A stretch of 64,000 nt of DNA from the NCBI GenBank assembly GCA_003864495.1, contig ML133403.1:738225-802224 (forward strand), written 5' to 3'. The notes below the pieces were generated by a model. It worked only from the letters and a program-made list of their open reading frames with translations, searched no databases and was not told the origin of the DNA. The position numbers and the translations under genes were made by a program. This stretch comes from Nemopilema nomurai (lineage: Eukaryota > Cnidaria > Scyphozoa > Rhizostomeae > Rhizostomatidae). This document shows positions 50,801-57,388 of this stretch, in pieces (position 1 is the first letter of the stretch; the number at the start of each line of letters is the position of its first letter).

Positions 50801-53800
50801 TTGCCTAAAATATTTATGCCATGAACTCATTCGGTCGATATGAGCTCCATTCTTTATTAAACCAACTAAATGTGACTTACCAGATACTTTAAAAATCTTA
50901 CAATCGGAGCAGCCAAACATTTCACAGACTTAATTATTCTTAAGGACAATTAATTTCATTTGATTACAAACATATACAAACCTTTTGCATTGCCCCTGGA
51001 ACTCGACCTAAACTGCAGAATCCAAAATTCATACAAATATATTTTGCATTTTTTGCAAAAGTCTATCCTTGGATTTCCCTTAGTGACTTCTCACATTAAG
51101 GAACCCGTAAATGAACTGAACTTTAAAAAGATTAGAAAACAGCGTTACCATACCTACGCAAGAAGATTTGCATTCTGTTGTGCTACCAGGCACCTCTTTT
51201 TCGTTGGACTTGCATGCTGCAAAAAAACATAAAAGTCGTCACTAGCAACATAATGGCCATTTCATTATTGATTGAATTGAAGCAGGTATTGGATACAAAG
51301 GTCTTTCCAAAGACTCAAACAAGTCAGTACTTATTGTGCTGTTGAACCCTTGATTATGTATGACTTTAGCCAGCACAGTGAAGAAATTTTAAATAGACAC
51401 GGCATCAGGGATAGCGTCAATGGCAGTATTAACGACACCTTAAGAGAATGTCTTCAAGCAAGTGAGTCAAAGCTAAGGAACTGCTATTCGATTTATGCTC
51501 CTAAACTCGAAAAAGTACCTTGACAAAAGAAATACTGTCATAAAAAGGGCAATAGCTAATGGATTCTGGTCATGCCTCTCCATATCCCTATCCAATCTTT
51601 AATGGGTAGCCCATACTTTGAAAACGTTTGCCCGCCGTTACAAAAATTATCATATATCTGCATTTTAGCAAGCTAAAGGAAAATTCTGCTGAGCGTTTTC
51701 CGTGATAACATATCAAGGGCAGCTCAGCCGAAAAATCCCCCCCTCCTCGAATAAGCCCCCACCCTAGAACTTCAAATTTTCAATAAGCCCCCCCCCTCGA
51801 ATAAGCCCCCATCGATTTGTTGATTTTCGACTCCTGATGTTGCCTTTGGTATTTTAGTGAATTACCACAAAAATTTACATTTTTGTCAATAATTAAATCA
51901 AATGTTACTTCATACTGAGATTATTTTTTTAAATCATGAAATGGAAGAAATTTAAAAATTATCTTTTCATGTAGCATGTTTCAGGTAATTTCATAAGCCC
52001 CCTCCCCCCTCTCACCTCGAATAAGTCCCCCTCCCTCGAATAAGCCCCCATCAAAAAATGTCAAAAATAAACAAGTCCCCAGGGGGCTAATTCAAGGATT
52101 TACGGTACGTGACTTTAAACACTTCCGATAATCTTAGCAAATCCAATACAATAGTTAAATTACTTAAATTTCTAACTAATAAATACTACCTACTTGAAAA
52201 GAAATAAATTGAATAATGTGATATCCTTATATATTTAAATAATATCATATCATATTGAACTATATCATATTATTTACTTCATATCATTATAAGTTGTATA
52301 TGACAACATTATATCGTACTATGCTATATTATACAAAAAACCACATAACACCTACGTCTTAATATAACATTATATACTATATTAACTTAGATGATAATAT
52401 GTTATATAATGGAACTATAGTTTAACATTACGATTAAGGATATTATCGTCCAAATGACTTTCAAAAATGGGTCAGAAAGCTCTCAAAACGTTAAATTTCT
52501 GACACAGATTAAAGACAACAACATGGAACCAACCTTGTACATTCAACCAGAACAAAGTTTCTTCAGTGATGCTATTTGGCAGATTAGTTTTAACTTCAGC
52601 TTGGTAAAAAGCCGAGTCAGAGGCTTTAGCATAAGTAATGTTCAGCCTAGAGGACAAGGAGAACTTCATTTCTTAACACCATAGATATCGCTTATTTATA
52701 TTTAGCACATTAGCTCTAAAAGTTTGTAAAGAAGCAGGATGAATTTGAACAAGAAAGGAAACGAGGGCATGCAGTTTGTCAGAAGGAGTCATGTCAAAAT
52801 CATTCAAAAATCTTGTAAAAAATTCTTATACCATAGTAAAGGCAGAGCTTTAAATCTTGCAAAAATTAATATTCAACAATTTATTTTCAAGCTGATTTAA
52901 TACCCCAAAGTTTATTTTAATATATAAACTTGCCACAACCATATAAAACAAGCCATTTCCTTTGCAAAGCACACTTGACACCGACATATAAATATGAAAT
53001 TACTAGGAATCCAAAAATGGCATATTTCAGCCTAGTTTTTTTAAATGATGCTGCCACCAAAATAAGTAAAAGGAAATATTCTTCATTTTACCTACAATAA
53101 ACAATTACACAGTTTTAGAATACTACTTTTAGAATACTACCTATAAGGCTCAACAAACCATTTGCCGTATGTGTTGTTGATCCTATGTGTGTCCTTCTTC
53201 CATGTGAATCTCAATGTATCTCTGGTTTCGTTCAAGAAAAAGAACTTTGCAGCAAAGTTGACACATTGACCTGGATGTACGTATAAAGGAGTCTCTTCAT
53301 AGGAATAGACATCACCTGTAAAGATGAAAATGGCTCAGACTTACGACCACTCTGCTCTGTGAAAGGGCAAATATTTTTAAATTTGGAGCCTTTTCAATAT
53401 TAAAGATTAACTTCCTGATCAGATTCATAAAATAAATTAACCAAATCTGGAATCAAAATATCACTGCTGTAAGGATGTGTTGGATGTGAACAAAAATGTA
53501 AACATTGATTAGAGGTGAGTGTCACTTACAAAAAACTAGGATGAAAATGACTAGAATTATTAACCTATCTAAATGAAAAGTAATACAAAAACAGAATTTT
53601 TTTGTAGACGAGAGTACACAATGCTTATATTTTGTTTTTTGCAAGTACAAATCAACTTTGAAACTTTATCCACTTCCAAAGAATAATGAATTAAAACTAA
53701 TAATATAATATCTTTCTGATCGATCAAAGATGATTTATGGGCGGGACCATGTCTTGTGCTGTCTGAGTCATACAAGATAACGTAAGATGATAAATTGTCG

Positions 53801-56800
53801 CGTCAAAAGATAGATTATGACTGGATCCAAAAATCGAGATAACTAATGACGAAATAGAACAGAGTCAAGCCACATTAATTTTTAATAAAGCTGCGAGAAA
53901 CGCTACGGTCTTACATTGGACTTTGACTGTCGTCCACTCTATTGGAAGGCGTGTTGCAAAGGAAAATATATTTGACCTCGCAGGAAGCGAAAACAAACCT
54001 GGGTCATGAAAAGTCGAAGAAACTATTCAAAACACCTCTGCAATAAACCAGAAGCGACTTTTGAAAACTCGTGCTTCAAAGGAAACGAACTGGAACCCAA
54101 AAAATCGTCCTCTCTTCAGAGAAAAAATGACCTTGCTTAAATGGGTAAAATCAACTAGTTAAATCTAGTGCTGACAAAAATGGCGATCTAATAATTGAAA
54201 ACATTAAGGCTGTTGAAAAAACGTATAGTTTTGAAGTTAAAATCGAGTTGAAAAGTGGCCGTTTTACGTATTTATCAAAACTAGCTTACTATATATTATT
54301 GAGAGTTATCGGGCCTACACCTTTCTCTGTTCTTTCAGATCGCTCTATTATCTTATTGCTATAATATATCTCATCAAGTGGCGATATTAGCAAGCAAAAA
54401 AGTAGAATGACCTCGTCGGGAAGCAATCGCTCGACTAAACTTGTCCTTAAAGAGTTTTATTTGGCTTTCAAGAATTATTGAGGTAAAAGAATTATTACAT
54501 TCAATAATTGGCTTTCGGTGATAATTGGGCAGAATATCCGAAACCCAGACACACTCCCACTCCTCCTGAATATTAATCGTAAACAATTTTGTGGACTAGC
54601 ACATTCTATCTTGGCTAGTCCTGGGAAATGGATAACAGGATTGAGCTAATTCAGCAAGAGGCCATTACTATTTTATAGTGGAGACAGACGACGAACAATA
54701 AGAGTGGTTTCTCTTTGTGAACTCAGAGCTGGTGTTTCTATGCTCAAGGCGTGCAGAAAACGGTTCCCGAAGAGCTGCGTAAAACGTTCTTCTGAAGGCC
54801 AGTGTGGAAGGTTGAGTCCATCATGCGCTGGAAGTACCATTTTCTGCACCTGGTACTTTCATCGAATGTGCACCATTTTGCGCATGCGCATGCATAACGT
54901 AACAAAACGATAGACACTGAAAAAGTGCATAAAAAGGCTTTTTCAAGCAGGGGTATTCAGCTCCAAGCAAACGGAAGAAAAAATTGGCGCAAAACGAAAA
55001 TGAACCATTCACGAATAATCAGCCTGAAAGACTTGTAAAACGGACTATTGTTAAAATCAAACTAAATGTCTGTGAACTGAGAATTGCAAACTTAGTATGA
55101 CTGTCAACAAAGCTTAATAGGATAGTTCTGTATATTTTGACTTACATTTAATGTGATTACACAGTGCATAATAGGGTGCAACAAAGATGCCAAATGGCTG
55201 GTTTGTGCACCGAACTGTACACCAACAAGGTTGGCTGTGAGTTCATTGTACTGGGTTTATGAAGTGTTTCTTTTGCAGCGATGTATTACATTTTTAATCT
55301 TTACGAAAGAACTGCATACATGAATGGGCAAAACACTTTGGAAACAAAATTCGCTTAATTGCGAAATTCGAAGACATTAACACTGGCTTTTAAACATTGC
55401 TGCAACATAAATTATAATAGGCAACAGACAAAGAAAGAAAGTGCATGAAAAAGAGATGTGGGATATTTTGGCTACTAGCTAGACTATTTCACCATACCCA
55501 AAATTATAAATCCTAAAACCAATGAGACACCAGCCTTCAATTCCAATAAAACATGTTTCCTTTTTGTTCCCCATTATCAATACAAATCAGGAAAGAGCCT
55601 ACGGCAAGCTCTTCACAAGAAAAGGTAGGACAGTCTAAATTCGCTGGATAATGTTTCATAACTGGCCAGAACGAACAAAAGCAGAACGACTCTGTGTTCG
55701 CGAAACTTGTAGCTGATGAAGTCAGGAGATGATCTGAGCATACCACAATGACACTGCCCAGCTAGAATCAACAGTGGGACACAACTGGTCAATATTTACA
55801 GACGAACCTGAACAATTGTTTGGGAAAACGTGTTGCAGCCGAGCAATAATCGGTTTGTTTGGCACACATCAGAGCGTGCAATTCAATCTGATGTTAGCTT
55901 GACACTGTCGATAAAGTGTTTTATTATGTCTTGTTGCAATGTCAAATCGACTAACATAAATGTTCCACCTGTTTATTTGCAAACCTTTATGGCCAAAATT
56001 GCGCCTCTTCACAGGATGCGCACAAACTGCTCCACATAAAACGGAGAAATTTCTTTTAAACATTCGAACAAGTTGAAGGGTGATAGGAGTCATTTGTTGT
56101 GTGAGAAAACAATTATTGTAATTACGCAGGCAACAACAGCAACTCTTTAACCCCGAGCCCACGAAACTAACAGAGACAAGCTCGAAGGTATCCCTAGTGG
56201 CACAGAGTTGCGAAGTATGTCTTCCAACAAGCCAAATACTTTGACTTGGATGAACATTTAACTTGATTCGCTTGTAAGATCGACGAAACTTGCACTGATT
56301 ATAAACACCCCACCCAGCTACAACAAATCTAACAAGAGTCAGAATCAAGGAATAAAAATTAGATTGAAAAGTGGAAGCACCCGATGTGGCTAGCCAAATG
56401 CTTGATATCTGAGCCTGGGGATATCCCATAAAGGAACCTCGGGTCTTTAGGAGTAGAGAATTGGCCTTCTTCCAGGCTCCTGACTATTCAAAGCCATTAT
56501 GGTTGATTGCCGGACATGTCTCTGTCCTGGCCTAAAATCGAATGCTGAACTCAGTTGTTCCCAGACAATTGTTCGTATAAAATTTGGCAAAATTAGATAC
56601 CATTGGCTGTGGGTGAAGCGGTAATTCATTCACCCTATTCCGTCGTCGCCAGTCAAGTATTCAACCCTCTCCCCCGGAAAATCCACTTCCCGCTCCTCTC
56701 AAAAAGCCAATGAGCAAGATTCCTTTTGGCTTCATTTTGGATTTGATTAAACATCAGTATCAAATATCCAAAGTTCAATTCGATTAAAACATTTGATTTC

Positions 56801-57388
56801 GTATTAGTAGCACAGCAGCGTTACTCTATCATCATGAGTATTTTGTAAACAGATGTAAGCCCTTCAATCTTACCGTTAAACACCCTTTGCCTGCCTAATT
56901 ACTTTTGCACGTTTGTATTTCAAAAAAGGCTCGTGGATTCGCCAACAACATACCCTTCTTGGAGTAAGCAACAGGCAATCTGCAGCTTCTCAAAAAAATC
57001 AAGTCACCTTTGCCAAGGGAATTTTCTTTAATAATACAAGAATTGTCTAATCTTACCCTTCTTTAACATCCTACCATCAGTTTCTCTCTTCAAATGTCAA
57101 AGTAGATGAAGCACATACATTAAACTTTACTTGTGTAAGGATGGCATTGCCATTGGCAAGAAAGTTGGGACAGTAAAACTGGGAAGTCAAAGGCAATGAT
57201 CTTATAAGACGGTGTACGAAAAACCAACTTTACAAATTATTTGGGAGCAAACGACCAAGAATGAACAATACATTTACAAATTGGCCTAAACAATAGAACC
57301 GGAATTAGGTCAAACTTGGGTTAGACTTACCACTATTTGCAGGTCCGCATGCACATGCCACCACAAATAAGCCAGCCAAAATGTACAT
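17659..57388 (-). CDS. Ig / double C-type lectin single-pass transmembrane receptor (split gene, 8 exons plus a possible cassette)
   Basis: Predicted cell-surface receptor assembled by hand from minus-strand exons 57388-57331, 53315-53141, 52646-52534, (50928-50881), 47115-46962, 38560-38301, 20356-20150, 19621-19406 and 17879-17659. Domain order, residues counted with the cassette: signal peptide 1-18, Ig-like about 20-116, C-type lectin domain (CTLD) 1 about 132-267, CTLD2 about 270-409, transmembrane helix about 414-440, cytoplasmic tail about 441-483. Each intron has GT...AG borders and the phases run 1, 2, 1, (1), 2, 1, 1, 1 without conflict. That is the main reason for treating the exons as one gene although introns of 8.4 and 17.9 kb separate some of them. 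Both CTLDs carry an EPN motif, which in this family usually goes with calcium-dependent binding of mannose-type sugars, so glycan recognition at the cell surface is a reasonable inference. The ligand is unknown. Alternative: two neighbouring lectin genes whose phases match by chance. Missed exons in the large introns are possible. Confidence 0.72.
18105..18205. repeat. Short tandem repeat, about 38-40 bp x 2.5
   Basis: The unit ATTGAAACCACCCTATCCTG plus ATAAGAAGGCACATA-like sequence is present twice in full and once in part, with several substitutions. It lies in receptor intron 8, about 230 bp upstream (in transcript terms) of exon 9. Confidence 0.75.
19406..19621 (-). CDS. Receptor exon 8: C-terminal part of C-type lectin domain 2
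   Basis: Acceptor TATGGAG at 19622, entry phase 1, exit phase 1 at a consensus donor (A|GTAAGT, GT at 19405). The peptide has GSFVWNQV, GGEPNDM (EPN motif), EDCVIL, TQWYDFSC (WYD where WND is usual) and KPYVCEK, a complete C-terminal CTLD half. Reading through the donor gives a stop three codons on. A read-through isoform would therefore be a secreted or truncated lectin lacking the membrane anchor. Confidence 0.78.
20150..20356 (-). CDS. Receptor exon 7: N-terminal part of C-type lectin domain 2
   Basis: Acceptor TTTTTTAG at 20357, entry phase 1 (joining as TG-DANWKCDD), exit phase 1 at G|GTGGGG. The peptide includes ACQTYYRF, WHDAKKICKSFGAKLVEI and DFWIGLND, the opening, helix 1 and WIGL core of a CTLD. 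The intron before it is about 17.9 kb and contains the GPCR gene. The intron after it falls beyond the WIGL motif, unlike in CTLD1, which is split before it. Confidence 0.78.
20357..24662. other. Part of the large receptor intron, no gene recognised
   Basis: Between receptor exon 7 and the GPCR. Frames are below 100 codons and lack recognisable motifs. It would hold the 3' UTR of the GPCR, but I could not choose a polyadenylation site. Confidence 0.5.
21856..21906. repeat. Direct duplication around GACGATTCGATATNGCTGTG
   Basis: Two adjacent copies with one substitution, followed by two shorter GCTGTGGCT copies. In the large receptor intron, with no known role. Confidence 0.65.
24663..25748 (-). 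CDS. Intronless class A (rhodopsin-like) G-protein-coupled receptor with polyglutamine loop, 361 aa
   Basis: Seven hydrophobic segments are visible. Class A landmarks are N34 in TM1, LADA with D63 in TM2, LDRL (110-113) at the end of TM3, FWLP (301-304) in TM6 and NPVLY (338-342) in TM7, then a short helix-8-like tail. The TM3 motif is DRL instead of DRY. I see no cysteine pair for the usual TM3-ECL2 disulfide. The third intracellular loop carries 13 glutamines at 231-243 and further Q/P runs to about 254. The start at M1 gives a short N-terminus (M9 is an alternative). The ligand is unknown; sequence alone does not place it in an aminergic, peptide or adenosine-like family. It lies on the same strand inside the 17.9-kb intron of the lectin receptor, so it needs its own promoter. 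A single exon is common for cnidarian class A receptors. Confidence 0.9.
   Translation of the reverse strand: MISTQFGNMDKETQSQVFYWSLIIMDILTFLLNGVTCIMFIRYRKRLLANTHNRILFSMALADAFVGVFGTSLGVLLLLKQESIYYKVFGNIPMFSSLFVSVLSLALLTLDRLVALKRPFRYSSPQYRRLVTRLLVIFWVVPLVISTEQIIIFVYVSSKDELVVRSIFFSAFFLLAALILVFSNGYLVASIKKHFSLVRNRLSTHFATRPEIIEPSSHNDLKGVGMPMALQQQQQQQQQQQQQPQQEPQQQPQQNCKQSISSTSDGQMGNPSVASLKSVRRTELKQTSLFCILIVTLFLLFWLPLAAYRTCYVAGLPLNIAWLRRFALCLTVLNSLLNPVLYFLVKRDLRKCLFRMFKCGR
25749..30061. other. Upstream of the GPCR, no gene recognised
   Basis: Must hold the GPCR promoter and any 5' UTR exon. Overlapping plus-strand frames of 115-119 codons at 26283-26698 are basic and low in complexity, with no family match. 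Confidence 0.5.
30062..30071 (-). terminator. Pol III-type T-run after the tRNA-like sequence
   Basis: Nine consecutive T residues on the minus strand directly downstream of the tRNA-like fold, as expected for RNA polymerase III termination. It is only meaningful if the tRNA-like sequence is transcribed. Confidence 0.45.
30074..30146 (-). pseudogene. tRNA-like sequence (tRNA pseudogene or SINE head)
   Basis: On the minus strand, CTCAGCGGTAGAGC forms a D arm (box A-like). TTGGC/GCCAA is a perfect 5-bp anticodon stem around loop GTACAAT (anticodon ACA if taken literally, decoding Cys, with an unusual A34). GAGTTCGAGTCC gives a box B-like T arm. A run of nine T follows, a pol III terminator. 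The 5' acceptor strand (GAAACAT) does not pair with the 3' strand (TCGGGTT), and the T stem has an A-C mismatch, so it should not mature as a normal tRNA. Confidence 0.6.
30566..31128. mobile_element. Possible decayed non-autonomous DNA transposon with TA borders
   Basis: The left end GGGCTTGTCTACACGAGGTG and the inverse of the right end (GACCTGTTTACACAAAGTGG) are imperfect inverted repeats, each preceded by TA. A sub-terminal copy of the right end (GTGGGCTGGCCCAATATTCA and onward, near 31013) supports an element with repeated termini. The interior has a 109-codon minus-strand frame (30892-30563) that I do not recognise. The length of about 560 bp suits a MITE-like derivative. Confidence 0.35.
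31463..31716. repeat. Long fold-back inverted repeat (hairpin)
   Basis: The arm 31463-31554 and the arm 31625-31716 are inverse complements: the inner 50 or so bases (around TAATCGACAAAAACTTTATT) match without a break that I can see, and the outer 40 match with a few differences. The loop is about 70 bp. It may be a fold-back MITE or the product of a local inverted duplication. No coding frame was found. It lies in the 17.9-kb receptor intron, so it would be transcribed and could form double-stranded RNA. Confidence 0.8.
31936..32110. repeat. Minisatellite, about 20-bp unit (AGCCACCTTCACTAGCAGC)
   Basis: About nine imperfect copies of AG(C/T)CACCTT(C/T)A(C/G/T)(T/A)AG-type units, with a higher-order repeat: CAGCAGTCACCTTTACAAGA occurs twice, about 80 bp apart. 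No sign of a coding function. Confidence 0.8.
32111..38300. other. Large receptor intron, 5' part, no certain gene
   Basis: Holds a 101-codon plus-strand frame at 32462-32767 that I do not recognise and a protein-like minus-strand segment near 36600-36488 ending in a donor-like AAG|GTACGA. Neither fits the receptor phases. Confidence 0.4.
38301..38560 (-). CDS. Receptor exon 6: C-terminal half of C-type lectin domain 1
   Basis: Entry phase 2 at an acceptor AAATTATAG (38561), giving the join ...QEN-SFIGGLV, exit phase 1 (G|GTATGT). It contains the WIGLND core motif, SNEPNNY (the EPN calcium/sugar-binding motif), ENCVVM, RWADVIC (WAD where WND is usual) and FVCQ, covering the rest of the CTLD with its conserved cysteines. 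An alternative upstream acceptor (TTTGCAG) would begin at VFFISW but puts the exon out of frame with exon 5, so I chose the inner one. Confidence 0.78.
38812..39090. repeat. Module M, copy 1 (inverted-repeat ends)
   Basis: 279 bp, left outer module of the array. Its left neighbour is TA, not the AAAAGA seen at inner copies. Its internal G-run is longer (nine G, A, five G) than the shorter GGGGGAGAGGGGG form of copies 2, 4 and 5. The minus strand is open for about 77-101 codons across M, but I see no family resemblance and treat it as non-coding. Confidence 0.8.
39423..39912 (+). pseudogene. P-loop NTPase / SF3-helicase-like remnant in spacer S1
   Basis: Two plus-strand frames offset by one base together resemble the C-terminal half of transposon-borne P-loop helicases found in invertebrate genomes, distantly like superfamily 3 replication helicases. 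The first frame (to a TGA at 39603) holds a degenerate Walker A, RPAKCGKIF, preceded by GRRKGRN. The second (to the stop at 39910) holds YSPIILPWSDMLLPFEG, FATSKAPITFVKNGV, RETELMNVRW and the ending C-x-x-C-F. The glycine expected first in the P-loop is arginine, and the frame breaks near 39602, so the protein is probably dead. The family assignment is from memory of the pattern and is tentative. The N-terminal half is not recognisable. Confidence 0.5.
40755..41031. repeat. Module M, copy 2
   Basis: 277 bp inner copy bordered by AAAAGA on the left and TCTTTT on the right, so its inverted symmetry extends about 6 bp past the M ends. Confidence 0.8.
41364..41853 (+). pseudogene. Same helicase-like remnant, spacer S2
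   Basis: Copy of the 39423-39912 remnant, offset by 1941 bp with the same frameshift. The second-frame ORF starts at 41584 and I see no difference from copy 1. Confidence 0.5.
42695..42970. repeat. Module M, copy 3
   Basis: 276 bp inner copy, one G shorter in the internal G-tract than copies 2, 4 and 5, with the same AAAAGA/TCTTTT borders. Confidence 0.8.
43304..43793 (+). pseudogene. Same helicase-like remnant, spacer S3
   Basis: Copy with one extra T in a T-run near 43420 (first-frame region), which adds a second frame disturbance. The second-frame ORF from 43524 is unchanged. Confidence 0.5.
44636..44912. repeat. Module M, copy 4
   Basis: 277 bp inner copy that I read as the same as copy 2, with the same AAAAGA/TCTTTT borders. 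Confidence 0.8.
45245..45734 (+). pseudogene. Same helicase-like remnant, spacer S4
   Basis: Copy of the S1 remnant with the same frameshift; second-frame ORF from 45465. Because all four copies carry the break near the TGA, the damage predates the amplification. Confidence 0.5.
46577..46853. repeat. Module M, copy 5 (right outer end of the array)
   Basis: 277 bp. The left border is the inner-type AAAAGA, but the right border is TA followed by unique intron sequence. It is not followed by a spacer, which makes the array begin and end with M. Confidence 0.8.
46962..47115 (-). CDS. Receptor exon 5: N-terminal half of C-type lectin domain 1
   Basis: Acceptor TTTTCTAG at 47116, entry phase 1, exit phase 2 (AATAG|GTATGT). 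The peptide begins MCPSGWRYFSSSNGDRCYKY, then SWLAARDACQN and SQLAIAGNDQEN. This is the standard opening of a long-form CTLD (C-P-x-G-W, then the alpha-1 helix with its cysteine). The next exon is 8.4 kb away because the tandem array at 38812-46853 lies in the intron, ending about 110 bp from this exon. Confidence 0.8.
47185..47440 (+). mobile_element. 3' end fragment of a non-LTR retrotransposon (LINE)
   Basis: A plus-strand frame ending with a stop near 47347 reads FNVNRLPRDVVNAKSLNLF followed by KQKLDNY. This is the typical extreme C-terminus of CR1/L2/jockey-like reverse transcriptase ORFs (N-x-LP-x-x-VV-x-A-x-S-x-x-x-F-K-x-x-L-D). About 70 bp further on, GATAT is tandemly repeated (near 47416-47437), resembling the microsatellite 3' tails of CR1/L2-type elements. 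The rest of the ORF is absent: a 5'-truncated insertion in the receptor intron upstream of exon 5. Confidence 0.6.
47441..49044. other. Receptor intron, no gene recognised
   Basis: A 108-codon minus-strand frame at 48374-48048 overlaps a second frame of 77 codons and has no known motif. Otherwise AT-rich intron between two LINE fragments. Confidence 0.5.
49045..49790 (-). mobile_element. Truncated, frameshifted LINE reverse-transcriptase C-terminal region
   Basis: The minus-strand ORF 49482-49045 begins MYNSELWTLTKKLKNTID and continues FQRRHLRKILGINW, ELYARTKCEPWSEIM and TPARKTLKEYL, the well-known post-RT tail of many invertebrate LINE pol proteins. Upstream, in another frame, NLRINVSKTEEYSI, CKVLGSLLG and ILAIDAYKTLNSIF extend it to about 49790, so there is at least one frameshift near 49510. 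A 19-bp direct duplication (ACCAGGAATGGTTTCTTTA-like) sits near 49720-49760. The element is 5'-truncated and not autonomous. Confidence 0.8.
50881..50928 (-). CDS. Possible 48-bp cassette exon of the receptor
   Basis: A 48-bp segment enters and leaves in phase 1, so it can be included or skipped without changing frame. It would encode a cysteine-rich linker, CEMFGCSDCKIFKVSG, between the Ig-like domain and CTLD1. The donor G|GTAAGT is excellent. The acceptor (TTAAG at 50929) has a poor pyrimidine tract, and the frame is closed by a stop just upstream, so this is the only possible acceptor. Only transcript data can decide whether it is used. Confidence 0.35.
51728..52110. repeat. C-tract interspersed repeat (TCGAATAAGCCCCC motif)
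   Basis: The motif CTCGAATAAGCCCCC and close variants recur at least five times, in two clusters (about 51728-51812 and 51995-52085) around an AT-rich core. The right part ends AGGGGGCTAATTCAAGG then TTTACGGTA, an approximate inverse of the motif. It looks like a short non-autonomous repeat, and I have a general memory of such GCCCCC-rich repeats in marine invertebrates. The complementary strand is rich in G-runs. The left boundary is uncertain. Confidence 0.6.
52200..52400. repeat. AT-rich low-complexity tract (ATATCATATTA-type)
   Basis: Irregular repetition of ATATCAT, TATATTA and CATAT words over about 200 bp, next to receptor exon 3 on its downstream side. Probably simple-sequence expansion. 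Confidence 0.7.
52534..52646 (-). CDS. Receptor exon 3: second half of the Ig-like domain
   Basis: Acceptor CTCTAG at 52647, entry phase 2, exit phase 1 (G|GTTGGT). The peptide LNITYAKASDSAFYQAEVKT resembles the E-F strands of Ig domains (D-x-A/G-x-Y motif). The cysteine expected two residues after the tyrosine is replaced by alanine, so the domain would lack the canonical B-F disulfide. The strand-G-like end LFWLNVQ closes the domain. The separating intron is only about 0.5 kb. Confidence 0.6.
53141..53315 (-). CDS. Receptor exon 2: first half of an Ig-like domain
   Basis: Acceptor TTTACAG at 53316; the exon enters in phase 1 and leaves in phase 2 at AG|GTAGTA. The peptide contains PLYVHPGQCVNF and LRFTWKKD, laid out like the B strand with its cysteine and the C strand with its tryptophan of a V/I-type Ig fold, and has an N-glycosylation sequon NET. 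The donor lies in a 14-bp tandem duplication, so a second GTAGTA sits 14 bp downstream. Using that one would shift the frame. The Ig assignment rests on pattern only. Confidence 0.62.
53316..57330. other. Receptor intron 1, contains a 186-codon unexplained frame
   Basis: The longest unexplained open frame in the window is minus 56429-55869 (186 codons, cysteine- and arginine-rich, with a C-C-C-C run). I recognise no domain, and it may be a chance frame or a decayed repeat. The opposite strand also has sparse stops. Confidence 0.4.
57331..57388 (-). CDS. Receptor exon 1: start codon and signal peptide
   Basis: The ATG at 57388-57386 opens MYILAGLFVVACACGPANS, a short hydrophobic core followed by small residues, which is a good secretion signal with cleavage likely near ACA or CAC. 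The exon ends in phase 1 at a consensus donor (G|GTAAGT, GT at 57330). The reading frame joins exon 2 as ...ANSG-DVYS. About 4 kb of intron follows. A non-coding 5' leader exon upstream is possible, and I saw no clear TATA box. Confidence 0.7.
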
